Shown piece by piece: positions 8,438 through 16,239 of a DNA stretch of 44,740 nucleotides. The translations under genes and the position numbers were made by a program. Below the pieces are notes generated by a model. The model ran no database searches. It worked only from the letters and a program-made list of their open reading frames with translations, and had not been told where the DNA came from. This DNA is from Oscillospiraceae bacterium (GTDB taxonomy: Bacteria; Bacillota; Clostridia; Saccharofermentanales; Saccharofermentanaceae): NCBI GenBank assembly GCA_902802325.1, contig CADCLV010000012.1:1-44740 (forward strand), read 5' to 3'. The number at the start of each line of letters is the position of its first letter. Position 1 is the stretch's first letter.

Positions 8438-9997
8438 TCAGCTTTTCCGGAAAGGATTCGGTCCGTCAGGATCAAATTCCGGAAGATCGGATAATCCGAT
8501 TTCCACAGCCAGACTCTCGTGCGTGTCATCACTGTGGTCGAAAAGTTCTTCGTTTCCGACGCGGCGGTTCACCGGTTTTTGCGGAAGCCTCTGTCCTCTT
8601 CCTAAAGACCGTTCCATTGCTTCCGCCTTCATGTTATAAAGCGGAGAATGCTCCGAAGGAAGGGGTACCGGCGCACTGGGGATCGGAGTCAGTTTACTCT
8701 CCTCCAGTGCTTTTTCCGCCTCCACCTGAAATGCTTCCTTAATTTCCGGAACAGCGATCGTCGCACTTCTTCTCGTCACTTTTTCCAGATGCAGAAGGCT
8801 CTTATCCGCGGACATCTCGTTCAGAGTCATCTCCGCGGTAATGGCCGATGCCATGTTATCGTTCATGTATGTCCGGTAATTGACCAGACGGTCTTCTCCG
8901 CCGAAATCCTCGATGGTAAACTTCTTGATCTTCTTTTTATTCAGACTCTTCAGGGACAGATCCTTCTGCGGAAGGGGCGCTTCCGTTACATTTTCCGACG
9001 TGAGGACACAGCTCTGGCCGGAGATCGCGTTCATATACCAGCTGATAAAGTGGTCTTTCTTTCTGATCTTGATCATCCAGACCGGTATGTAGATAAGCTG
9101 GCTCATCGCCGGCTGATATTCTGTGCTGTCCACAAAGGAACTGATCGCGAAGTTATCAAGATTTGTGGTAATCAGGCATTCCTTGACATAGTCGCGGATC
9201 ATTCTTCCGAAATAATCCGAAATTTCAGATGCCGGACGGTCCAGTTCCAATATCACCGCTTCTTTTTCAAGTCCCGAATTTGAATCTTTCTCCGTTGCAT
9301 TTCCCGAAACCTTTACAGGAGATATCTGCAGGAAACGCTCTCTTGTAATCGCGGTGCTTCCACAAAGCGGGATGCCTTTCCAGGCCATTTCGCCGCCCAC
9401 ATTTTTCGCGTACGGAGTCGTGGAACTATCGGTCTTTTCCAGAGAAAAATCATTCAGAAGAAATACACCCAGTACTCTCTCTCCGATGTTACGGGGAGAC
9501 TTTACATACGGCACCACGCTTAAGATCGCACTGGCATACACGTGATAGTCAAAGAAAAGGCACGGGATATAGGCAGGTGTGATCGCTTCTATATAGTCCT
9601 TGGCATGGGAACCGGGAAGGCGGAATTTTCCGCGCTTTATAGCCGAAAGATATTCATTTTCCGCATCTTTCCTACTGCAGGAAAACGGGAGGCAGGAAGC
9701 CCCTTCCGGCACCGGTACATTTCCCGTATCCGAAAGAAGTTCTTCACTTCCGCAATAAAGGCAGTGGGAGATCTTGTTTGAGGAAAGACTTCCTCTTACC
9801 ATATCCTTTCCGCACGCCCGGCATCTTATGACCTCTTTTCTTTCACGTTTCAGATCATGGACATAAAAGCCGGCACTGGGACGGAGCAGAATATCATTTT
9901 CCGAAAAAGATGTTCCACAAAAACAGCAGGCAGAAGAAGATCCCTCATCGAGGATCACTTCTGCCTTGCATTTTGGACATAGATAGGCTCGTTCCAT
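8438..9997 (-). CDS. Zinc-ribbon protein, smaller paralogue (519 aa)
   Basis: Two N-terminal zinc-ribbon units are visible: C7/C10 with C24/C27, then C59/C62 with C79/C82. They stand at nearly the same positions as in the larger upstream protein. A folded region to about residue 350 follows, including a PVWM...NAISGQ segment that resembles the PVW...NGQTG core of TFIIB-type zinc-ribbon proteins such as Bacillus YdjG. The C-terminus is charged and proline-rich and ends in LPEFDPDGPNPF, the same tag that ends its neighbour. No membrane segment is visible. The gene starts 17 bases after the neighbour's stop and has no clear Shine-Dalgarno sequence, so its translation probably depends on the upstream gene. 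The function is unknown. Homology to the neighbour is plain; the YdjG relation is from remembered motif patterns. Confidence 0.8.
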   Translation of the reverse strand: MERAYLCPKCKAEVILDEGSSSACCFCGTSFSENDILLRPSAGFYVHDLKRERKEVIRCRACGKDMVRGSLSSNKISHCLYCGSEELLSDTGNVPVPEGASCLPFSCSRKDAENEYLSAIKRGKFRLPGSHAKDYIEAITPAYIPCLFFDYHVYASAILSVVPYVKSPRNIGERVLGVFLLNDFSLEKTDSSTTPYAKNVGGEMAWKGIPLCGSTAITRERFLQISPVKVSGNATEKDSNSGLEKEAVILELDRPASEISDYFGRMIRDYVKECLITTNLDNFAISSFVDSTEYQPAMSQLIYIPVWMIKIRKKDHFISWYMNAISGQSCVLTSENVTEAPLPQKDLSLKSLNKKKIKKFTIEDFGGEDRLVNYRTYMNDNMASAITAEMTLNEMSADKSLLHLEKVTRRSATIAVPEIKEAFQVEAEKALEESKLTPIPSAPVPLPSEHSPLYNMKAEAMERSLGRGQRLPQKPVNRRVGNEELFDHSDDTHESLAVEIGLSDLPEFDPDGPNPFRKS

Positions 9998-10014
9998 ATT
10001 ATCTACAGAACCGA

Positions 10015-13000
10015 TTATTTAAACGGGCTCGGTCCATCCGGGTCATAATCCGGAAGGTCACGCATTGCTCTTTGAGCCCGACGCTCACCATCTGCCAGTT
10101 CTTCGCGGATCGGGTTGATACCAAAAGCCAGCGGCGGAACACTGTCGTCTTTTGCCAGGTGATGAATGCTTGCATCGTCAAGAGGCTCCGGAAGCTGATC
10201 CAATGTCGATACAACAGCCGGCTTATCCTCAAACTGAGAAGGATCGTAAGACCGTTTCACCGGTTCTTCCTCAACCGGACGTGAAGCGAACGGGGAACCC
10301 GGACGGGAAGCCGGTCTTTCAGCAGGAGCAAACGGACTCTGGATCTCACGTCTTCTTTCTTCTTCTTCCATCTGACGGCGCTGTGCATAAGTACGCGGAC
10401 GTGCCGGTTCTTCCTGTGAAGGAGCCGCATCAAATGCGGAACGTCTCGGCGTTTCCTGCGAAGGAGCCGGCTGGGAAGCAGGTCTTCTTGATGCCCCCAC
10501 CTCTACTTCTACGCCGGAATGACGGCGTGAGGCTTCTTCCTCCCGGATCGAACGTACGGAACGCGGAGGTTCTCTTCTTGGAGCTGCACCGCCCTCTTCA
10601 CGGATCGAACGCGGAGGTTCTCTTCTCGGAGCCGCGCCACCTTCTTCACGGATCGAGCGCGGAGGTTCTCTTCTCGGAACAGACACTTCTCTTTCCTGAG
10701 CGTGGCCACCCGGGAGAACTTCCTTGGCGCTTCCGTCAGGTCTCCAAAGAGACGGCTTCTCTCTCGGCTTTTCGACATCGATGACCTGGCCTTCCGGCTT
10801 CATGAGAGATCCTCTCGGACGCTCATCCTGGTAGGCTGTCATAGGTGTGCCCCACGGAGTCAGCGGACCATCGTTCTCCGGCTGACGCTCCCAGATCGGG
10901 ACATTCTCATTTGCTTTCTGCTTCATAGAAGAAGCTGCCGGACGCTCGGAAGCGGTTCTGGATCCCGGACGGCCGCTTCTCGGTGCATCGTCTTCCGCCG
11001 GACGTCTGGCCGGACGGAATGCGGAATTGATCGGACGAGTTTCCTCTTCCGGCTCTTCCTGACGTGACGCAAGACCCGAAGGCTGCTGGATCGCAGAACG
11101 GTATGCCGGACGGTTCGCCGGTTCTTCTTCCGCTCTTCCTGCCATAGCCGGACGGGACGCTCCGGGTCTGGAAGCAGACGGGCGCGGAATGCCGGTTCTG
11201 GCTGAAGCTTCTTCGTTTCTTTCCCGATCCTGTTCCATCAGTTCTTCACGGGAAGGTCTTCTCACGCGGTCACGCGGAGAGTCAGCATTATTTCCACGGA
11301 ACGGACTTCCGCCACGGGAAGTGCTTCCACCGGACGGCTTTGCCCAGGACGGTGTTTCGGTAGCTTCCGGCATCTCGCCCCACTTGTGCTGTTTGGCAAT
11401 AGAGGGCATCTGATGAATATCGTCATCCAGGTGATTCTCAGCTAAATATTCCAGATTCGGCATGGACTCGGTTCCTCTGGCCAGCGGGGACAGCGGACGG
11501 GTCGCTACCGGACGGTTATTCTCATCCAGTTCCGGATGGTGTTCCACTTCTTCCACATAGACATCTCCACGCTTCTGTGCCAGCGGAGCTGCCGGACGGA
11601 ATGCCAGCGGGCGGTCATTCTTATCGCTGCCGAAATAGTTCTCGGATGCATTGACCTTCGGGACAACCTCACGGGCTTCGCTATCGATTTCTTCATGGTT
11701 CAGAGTGCTGCCGGGCAGAACTCCGGAATCATATTCCGAATTCATAATGGCCATGCCACGCTCCGCTTCCGGTGCTTTTTCCGGACGACGCGGGATCGGA
11801 GTACCGGACATAGTCGGTTCTCCACTGAAAGCCGGTTTCTTCTTCTTGGCAAAAGAGAATGTGATGTTTGCCATCATCTCCTCGTCTTCGCCCTCAGAAG
11901 GCTCCTTGATCTCCGGAAGCGCTGCTTCCTCGACCTGCGGCTCTTTTTCCACTTCCGGTGCTTCTGCCTTTTCCACTACCGGTTCAGAAACGGCCTTCTT
12001 AAAGATCTCCACTTCTTCTCCTTCCGGCAGTTCAAAATCATCTACCGGATCCGGCTGAGGTTCGAAACCGTCATACTGCGGAATCGGCGGCATAGTCGGT
12101 TCAAACTTCGGCATCGGTACTTCGTAGGCATCCAGAGAATCCAGAGAATCCGGATTCTTGACCTGTACTTCGTATGCTTCCGCTTCTTTCGGTTCTTCTC
12201 TCTGTGTACGGCGGATCATGGCTTCAAAAGCAGAATTCAGATCCATGCCGGCCTGGTTGACCATAACATCATTTCTGGTATCCAGATCAGGAAGCGCAAC
12301 CTCCGGTTCTGCCTCGGAAGAGCGGTTCATGCCACCCAGCGGAGACATGCCCATAGGGGCCATTCCCATTGGAGGCAGCTGATCCGGTGCATTCTGAGCC
12401 GGAATCTCCTGATTGCCCATGGCGATTCTCTCTGCCATCGACTTCGGCTGAGTGATCTGCTCGTCTTCCTCTGTTCTTTCCCACAAAGGTTTGTTTCCGG
12501 AAGAGGCCACGCTCGGACGATCCAGAGCAGGTTTCTTCGTTCTGGCAGGCTGACGGGAACCGGCAGCGGCAGACGGCGGCGGAGTTACGGCACGGGCCCA
12601 GCTCGGTGCTTCCGCAGCGGCCGACATATCTCCCTTCGGAGCCTCTTTTGCAGCCACACGGAGACGTGCAGTCATTTCACGTGCACGCTGCTGCTCTTCT
12701 TCCTTAGTCAGTTTCTTATTGGGATCACGCTTACGAAATGCTTCCACAGCCGGATCCAGACTCGGACGGGCGGAGAATATCTCCTTGTTTCCGTCCGGAA
12801 GAGGCGGAAGCGGCTCCAAACCGCTGTCTTCTTTTTCCGGAAGCTTACTACTGCCATCCGCGCTTACGCGGGAATTCTTCGGCTTCTCAAAGAAAGAATA
12901 ATCGAGGATCTCAATATTCGGATCTTTAATGTTGAACTCAAAGTGAGTATCCTGCATTGCCGTGCAGCGTTCCTTATCCCAGTACTGCTGGTAAGTGATC

Positions 13001-14055
13001 GTATTCTTCTTTGCGGTCTGCTTGGCCATCGGGATATTCGCCTCGATCTCGCCATTTTGTCCATTCATGGCAAAATAGAACTCACGGCCCATATATTCGC
13101 CCTTCATGTACCAGATCGGGTACAGCACCAGTTCTCCGATACCCAGAGGATAATCAGTACGGTCCTGGAAATAGGCGATATCGTAAGAATCGGAATGGGC
13201 GTCCATGATCATCTGACGGGTCCACTTCTTGATGCGCTCCATGAATTCCTGCATGGATGTGATCGGATCCTTGGTGATCGCAAGAACAGCCGCATCCTGA
13301 AGCATCTTATCGTTCAGCTTCGTCATCTTCGACTGGTCGTACGGCTGCAGTGCATTTATAGTGGAATCTTTAATAAGTCCCGATGCATCGAAAGGAATGC
13401 CCTGCCAGGACAGCACACCACCGGTGGTATGCTCAGAAGGCTGTTCCTGCGCCTCTTTTGCCGCGTTGCCCTTGAAATTCTGACGGAAACGGGAGAGCGA
13501 AGAACGGATCGGAGCAAGACTCTCGGATACGTCGATTCCCATGATCACCGTGTGATTATCGTTGGCCTTATTTCTCAGCATCGCGGTCAGGCGGGCATAG
13601 GCCAGTACCTCGTAGGTAAATGACCAGATCGGCACATATACCTTATGTAAAAGCGCGCTGTTCTCTTCTGTGGCCAGTGTACGGCCGACGGCGGAATTAT
13701 TGCGGATATAATCCAGGAAGATCTCCTCTGCCTGGGCTTTCGTCTGGGTAAAGGGGATGGCTCTTCTCGGCATGGCACCGATCATTTCGCCGTTATCCTT
13801 CACATTGGTATCGGAGCAAAGCGGACATTCATGTTTACCGGCAGCTTTGGCGATAAAGTCACTGCCGCACGTCTCACAATGGAAACTGTGATACACTTTC
13901 TCGTTCCAGGCGTCACCTACATAGTAACCGCCTTCCAGCTCACGTACTTCGTCTCGGGGTCCTAAAACCGTATGGCAGAAGCAGCAAGTATATTTCTTGG
14001 ATTCGTCATATATCAGGTCTGCCAGACAGTTCGGACAGTGAAATGCTATTTCCAT
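10015..14055 (-). CDS. Large zinc-ribbon protein with ~900-residue disordered region (1346 aa)
   Basis: Residues 1-80 hold two zinc-ribbon units (C7/C10 with C24/C27; C60/C63 with C77/C80). Up to about residue 395 follows a folded domain with GIPFDASG, LQPYDQSKM and PIWYM...MNGQNG motifs, as in TFIIB-type zinc-ribbon (YdjG-like) proteins. From about 400 to 1310 the chain is low in hydrophobics and rich in Pro, Arg, Glu, Ser and Ala: predicted disordered. It includes recurring Trp motifs (PSWAR, PLWER, PSWAK, PIWER, SLWRP) and a 16-residue tandem repeat. The end is LPDYDPDGPSPFK, matching the downstream paralogue. There is no signal peptide or membrane segment, unlike classical YdjG-type proteins, which end in membrane helices. 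The start has AGGAGG ten bases upstream and a near-consensus promoter. The function is unknown; a cytoplasmic scaffold is one possibility. Confidence 0.82.
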   Translation of the reverse strand: MEIAFHCPNCLADLIYDESKKYTCCFCHTVLGPRDEVRELEGGYYVGDAWNEKVYHSFHCETCGSDFIAKAAGKHECPLCSDTNVKDNGEMIGAMPRRAIPFTQTKAQAEEIFLDYIRNNSAVGRTLATEENSALLHKVYVPIWSFTYEVLAYARLTAMLRNKANDNHTVIMGIDVSESLAPIRSSLSRFRQNFKGNAAKEAQEQPSEHTTGGVLSWQGIPFDASGLIKDSTINALQPYDQSKMTKLNDKMLQDAAVLAITKDPITSMQEFMERIKKWTRQMIMDAHSDSYDIAYFQDRTDYPLGIGELVLYPIWYMKGEYMGREFYFAMNGQNGEIEANIPMAKQTAKKNTITYQQYWDKERCTAMQDTHFEFNIKDPNIEILDYSFFEKPKNSRVSADGSSKLPEKEDSGLEPLPPLPDGNKEIFSARPSLDPAVEAFRKRDPNKKLTKEEEQQRAREMTARLRVAAKEAPKGDMSAAAEAPSWARAVTPPPSAAAGSRQPARTKKPALDRPSVASSGNKPLWERTEEDEQITQPKSMAERIAMGNQEIPAQNAPDQLPPMGMAPMGMSPLGGMNRSSEAEPEVALPDLDTRNDVMVNQAGMDLNSAFEAMIRRTQREEPKEAEAYEVQVKNPDSLDSLDAYEVPMPKFEPTMPPIPQYDGFEPQPDPVDDFELPEGEEVEIFKKAVSEPVVEKAEAPEVEKEPQVEEAALPEIKEPSEGEDEEMMANITFSFAKKKKPAFSGEPTMSGTPIPRRPEKAPEAERGMAIMNSEYDSGVLPGSTLNHEEIDSEAREVVPKVNASENYFGSDKNDRPLAFRPAAPLAQKRGDVYVEEVEHHPELDENNRPVATRPLSPLARGTESMPNLEYLAENHLDDDIHQMPSIAKQHKWGEMPEATETPSWAKPSGGSTSRGGSPFRGNNADSPRDRVRRPSREELMEQDRERNEEASARTGIPRPSASRPGASRPAMAGRAEEEPANRPAYRSAIQQPSGLASRQEEPEEETRPINSAFRPARRPAEDDAPRSGRPGSRTASERPAASSMKQKANENVPIWERQPENDGPLTPWGTPMTAYQDERPRGSLMKPEGQVIDVEKPREKPSLWRPDGSAKEVLPGGHAQEREVSVPRREPPRSIREEGGAAPRREPPRSIREEGGAAPRREPPRSVRSIREEEASRRHSGVEVEVGASRRPASQPAPSQETPRRSAFDAAPSQEEPARPRTYAQRRQMEEEERRREIQSPFAPAERPASRPGSPFASRPVEEEPVKRSYDPSQFEDKPAVVSTLDQLPEPLDDASIHHLAKDDSVPPLAFGINPIREELADGERRAQRAMRDLPDYDPDGPSPFK
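10546..10680 (-). repeat. 48-bp in-frame tandem repeat, about 2.7 copies
   Basis: The motif GCGGAGGTT recurs at 10563, 10611 and 10659, exactly 48 bases apart, with near-identical sequence between. It encodes a 16-residue unit, REPPRSIREEGGAAPR, repeated inside the disordered region of the large zinc-ribbon protein. The multiple-of-three period keeps the frame whatever the copy number. Confidence 0.9.
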
Positions 14056-14083
14056 AAGAACGCGCCCTCCTATTTCACTCTAT

Positions 14084-14112
14084 AATATAAAATTTGTTTG
14101 TCAGATTGTCAA
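14084..14112 (-). promoter_or_regulatory. Promoter of the zinc-ribbon gene pair
   Basis: On the minus strand TTGACA (14112-14107), a perfect -35 box, is 17 bases from TATATT (14089-14084). The ATG at 14055 follows with AGGAGG between. Its -35 box overlaps that of the divergent acetyltransferase promoter almost completely. Confidence 0.75.
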
Positions 14113-14134
14113 TTATCTCTTAGTATGCTACACT
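14106..14134 (+). promoter_or_regulatory. Promoter of the GNAT gene, back to back with the zinc-ribbon promoter
   Basis: TTGTCA (14106-14111) and TACACT (14129-14134) are 17 bases apart, with a TG extension before the -10 box. The predicted transcript starts near 14141, so it rules out the TTG at 14098 as start and supports the ATG at 14173. Confidence 0.65.
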
Positions 14135-14172
14135 TAACCTATTCGAAAAAACGGGGTGCAGTAGGTACGCTT

Positions 14173-15264
14173 ATGAGAAATGTCGCATTTTCATTTGAAT
14201 ATGCGGAACAGTATAAACAGCAATCCGAGAGCCTCTTCCAAGACGCCAACCGTCGCTCCAAGGAGGAAGGCTATTTTGCCAACGGCTATTCCCTGTTATG
14301 TGAGTATTACGAGGGAGAAGTAAATGGCGAAGAGCGTCTTGCCGCCCATTATTCCCTCTTTGCCCCCAATCACGATCTGATTTTAAGTTATGATTGTCTG
14401 GATTGTGCGCATCCTTTAAGTGAGATGATCTCTCACAGAGACGGAAATCTTTATTATCTTTTCCGCCGTGACCGTTTCGGTTTTTCTGTTTTTAATCTGA
14501 ATTCTCTGACAGAGCACCGTTTCTATTCCGACGAGGCTTTCGAAAGCGGCGTGGATTTCATCTGGTGCGGTGCCGAATACTACCCGGAGAGAAATACTCT
14601 CTTTGTTGTCGGCCAGATGCCGGGAGCCCCTTTTGAAGTCTACGAATTCGACTTTTCCGAGCCGATGACATGTGTCGCTTATGTACCGGAAGATGCCATC
14701 ATCCTGACGGCGCCTTCTCTGGATTTCGTAGATGAACTGGAAGATTTTCGGGACGAATATGCTTCCTGGGGCGAAGAGAACATCTTCGGTTCGGCGCTTC
14801 TTAATTCCTTTGACGATATTGCCGAGTGGTTCGCATTTGTCGAATCCCTGCGTTCGAAAAAGACCGCGCCCACCTATTACATGCCCTCCACCGTGTTTGT
14901 GGCTTTCCGTATGTCCGATGGTATTCCGGTTGGCATGATCGAGGTCAAGCATGAGCTGAATGACTATATGTCCAAGCATGGCGGACATATCTCTTATTCC
15001 GTGCGTCCTTCCGAGCGCCGCCGCGGGTATGGAAAAAGAATGCTGGCCATGGTCCTTCCCTTTGCCAAGCTCCTGGGACACACTAAGGTCCTGGTCGTCT
15101 GCCATACCGATAACGAGCCTTCCCGCCGTACGATCCTGGCGGATGGCGGAGTCTACGAGCAGACCTACTTCAGTGAACTGGATAACATTTATAACGAGAA
15201 TTACTGGATCCGCACCACGCCGGATGCCACTTCCGAGCCCGGAAAAGCCGGAAACGTTTCCTGA
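14173..15264 (+). CDS. GNAT acetyltransferase with unknown N-terminal domain
   Basis: The C-terminal third of this 363-residue protein is a GNAT N-acetyltransferase domain. It has a VGMIEVKHEL strand, the acetyl-CoA loop RPSERRRGYGKRML and the later VLVVCHTDNEPS and ILADGGVYE segments. The first 200 residues are rich in aromatic and acidic residues and look like beta strands (for example LLCEYYEGE, FYSDEAFESGVDFIW); I recognise no family there. The acetyl acceptor is unknown. The ATG at 14173 was chosen because the promoter lies downstream of the longer frame's TTG start, and TAGGT stands six bases before it. It is divergent from the zinc-ribbon pair with interlocked promoters, so joint or opposite regulation is plausible. 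Confidence 0.8.
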   Translation: MRNVAFSFEYAEQYKQQSESLFQDANRRSKEEGYFANGYSLLCEYYEGEVNGEERLAAHYSLFAPNHDLILSYDCLDCAHPLSEMISHRDGNLYYLFRRDRFGFSVFNLNSLTEHRFYSDEAFESGVDFIWCGAEYYPERNTLFVVGQMPGAPFEVYEFDFSEPMTCVAYVPEDAIILTAPSLDFVDELEDFRDEYASWGEENIFGSALLNSFDDIAEWFAFVESLRSKKTAPTYYMPSTVFVAFRMSDGIPVGMIEVKHELNDYMSKHGGHISYSVRPSERRRGYGKRMLAMVLPFAKLLGHTKVLVVCHTDNEPSRRTILADGGVYEQTYFSELDNIYNENYWIRTTPDATSEPGKAGNVS

Positions 15265-15303
15265 AAAGGCAGCGCCGGAAATGGCACCTTTTTTATTTTC
15301 AGG
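15260..15303. terminator. Convergent hairpin region between GNAT and AEC genes
   Basis: CCTGAAAA (15260-15267) pairs with TTTTCAGG (15296-15303), enclosing AAAGG (15265-15269)/CCTTT (15287-15291) and a short GCC/GGC helix. A TTTTTT run lies in the 3' arm. The outer stem includes the stop codon of the acetyltransferase. The internal loop is irregular, so strength is uncertain. Confidence 0.4.
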
Positions 15304-15309
15304 TAAAAC

Positions 15310-16239
15310 TCATACGAATAATTTCATGCAGAAAAACACCATCATGGGAATAGAGATGGTCGAAAGGATCATGCTCTGTACCGTGGCTCTTGCCGCAAAA
15401 TCCGGGGAGCAGTTGTATTTTTCGGACAATATCACGTTCATGGATCCGCAGGGCAACGCACACATCAGTACGATCACGGAAGCTGTGGTCGGCAGTATCT
15501 CCACCACACGGCAAAGAAGGAACATGGCCAAAAGACAGCTGCAAGGGATCACCAGAAGCCGCATCAGGGAAACCAGATAGGATTTCAGGTCGGAAAGAAC
15601 GCGGGAGAGAGGCATGGCCGCCAGATTCGATCCAATGATGATCATGGAAAGCGGGACTGTCACATCGGCGATCAGTTCCACCGGCTCCGATACATATTTA
15701 TTGAAGGTAACAGGAGAGATAAAAATGGCAATCGCCGCAATGGATGCCAGATTTACAGGCTGAAACAGAAGTCCCTTCAGATCTCCCTTCTTCCCGCTCA
15801 GAAGGTGGATGCCGTAAGTATACATGAAGAGGTTATAAGCCATGTTAAAAACGACTGCCAGAAGAAGTCCTTGATCTCCATAGAGCGCAGACATGATGGG
15901 GAAGCCCACAAAGCCGGTATTGGCGAAGGTGGTCATGGTCACAAAGACCCGCTTTTCTTTATCCTGGAAATTCAGTTTCTTGCTGATCGCTGTCATTGCC
16001 ACCAAGGTCACCGCGTAGTACACGATGGCCGCCACCAGCGTAGCCAGCATGCCGCGGGCCACTTCCGGGGATTTTTCATAGTTGGCGGATGCTAATATGG
16101 AAAAAGGCAGAATGGCCTTCAGAAGCATGTCTGAAAGGCCTTTCTGCATACGTTCGTCGATTATGCGGTTCTTTCTGAGAATAAATCCCAGTGCAACAGC
16201 CACAACGATCTTGATGAAAACAAGATACAGAACGCTCAC
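15310..16239 (-). CDS. AEC (auxin efflux carrier) family transporter
   Basis: The 309-residue protein is almost wholly hydrophobic, with about ten membrane segments. It has the AEC-family pattern: an N-terminal FILRKNRIIDERMQKGLS turn, a central TTFANTGFVGFPI motif and a later SEPVELIADVTVPLSMIIIG segment. AEC carriers export or import organic acids and similar anions; the substrate cannot be read here. I chose the GTG at 16239 because GGGAGG stands ten bases before it and it overlaps the stop of glpK as GTGA; the TTG six codons upstream has no such site. The coupling to glpK suggests a link with glycerol metabolism or its products, but that is inference. Confidence 0.85.
   Translation of the reverse strand: MSVLYLVFIKIVVAVALGFILRKNRIIDERMQKGLSDMLLKAILPFSILASANYEKSPEVARGMLATLVAAIVYYAVTLVAMTAISKKLNFQDKEKRVFVTMTTFANTGFVGFPIMSALYGDQGLLLAVVFNMAYNLFMYTYGIHLLSGKKGDLKGLLFQPVNLASIAAIAIFISPVTFNKYVSEPVELIADVTVPLSMIIIGSNLAAMPLSRVLSDLKSYLVSLMRLLVIPCSCLLAMFLLCRVVEILPTTASVIVLMCALPCGSMNVILSEKYNCSPDFAARATVQSMILSTISIPMMVFFCMKLFV

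Noticed and set aside
10546..10680. Short regular repeats considered as a CRISPR array
   Set aside because: Units are contiguous, without unique spacers, and translate in frame within a gene.
11536..13623. A 695-codon plus-strand frame opposite the large zinc-ribbon gene
   Set aside because: Cys/His/Arg-rich shadow of a biased coding sequence; no ribosome site, and the zinc-ribbon frame has promoter, start and motifs.
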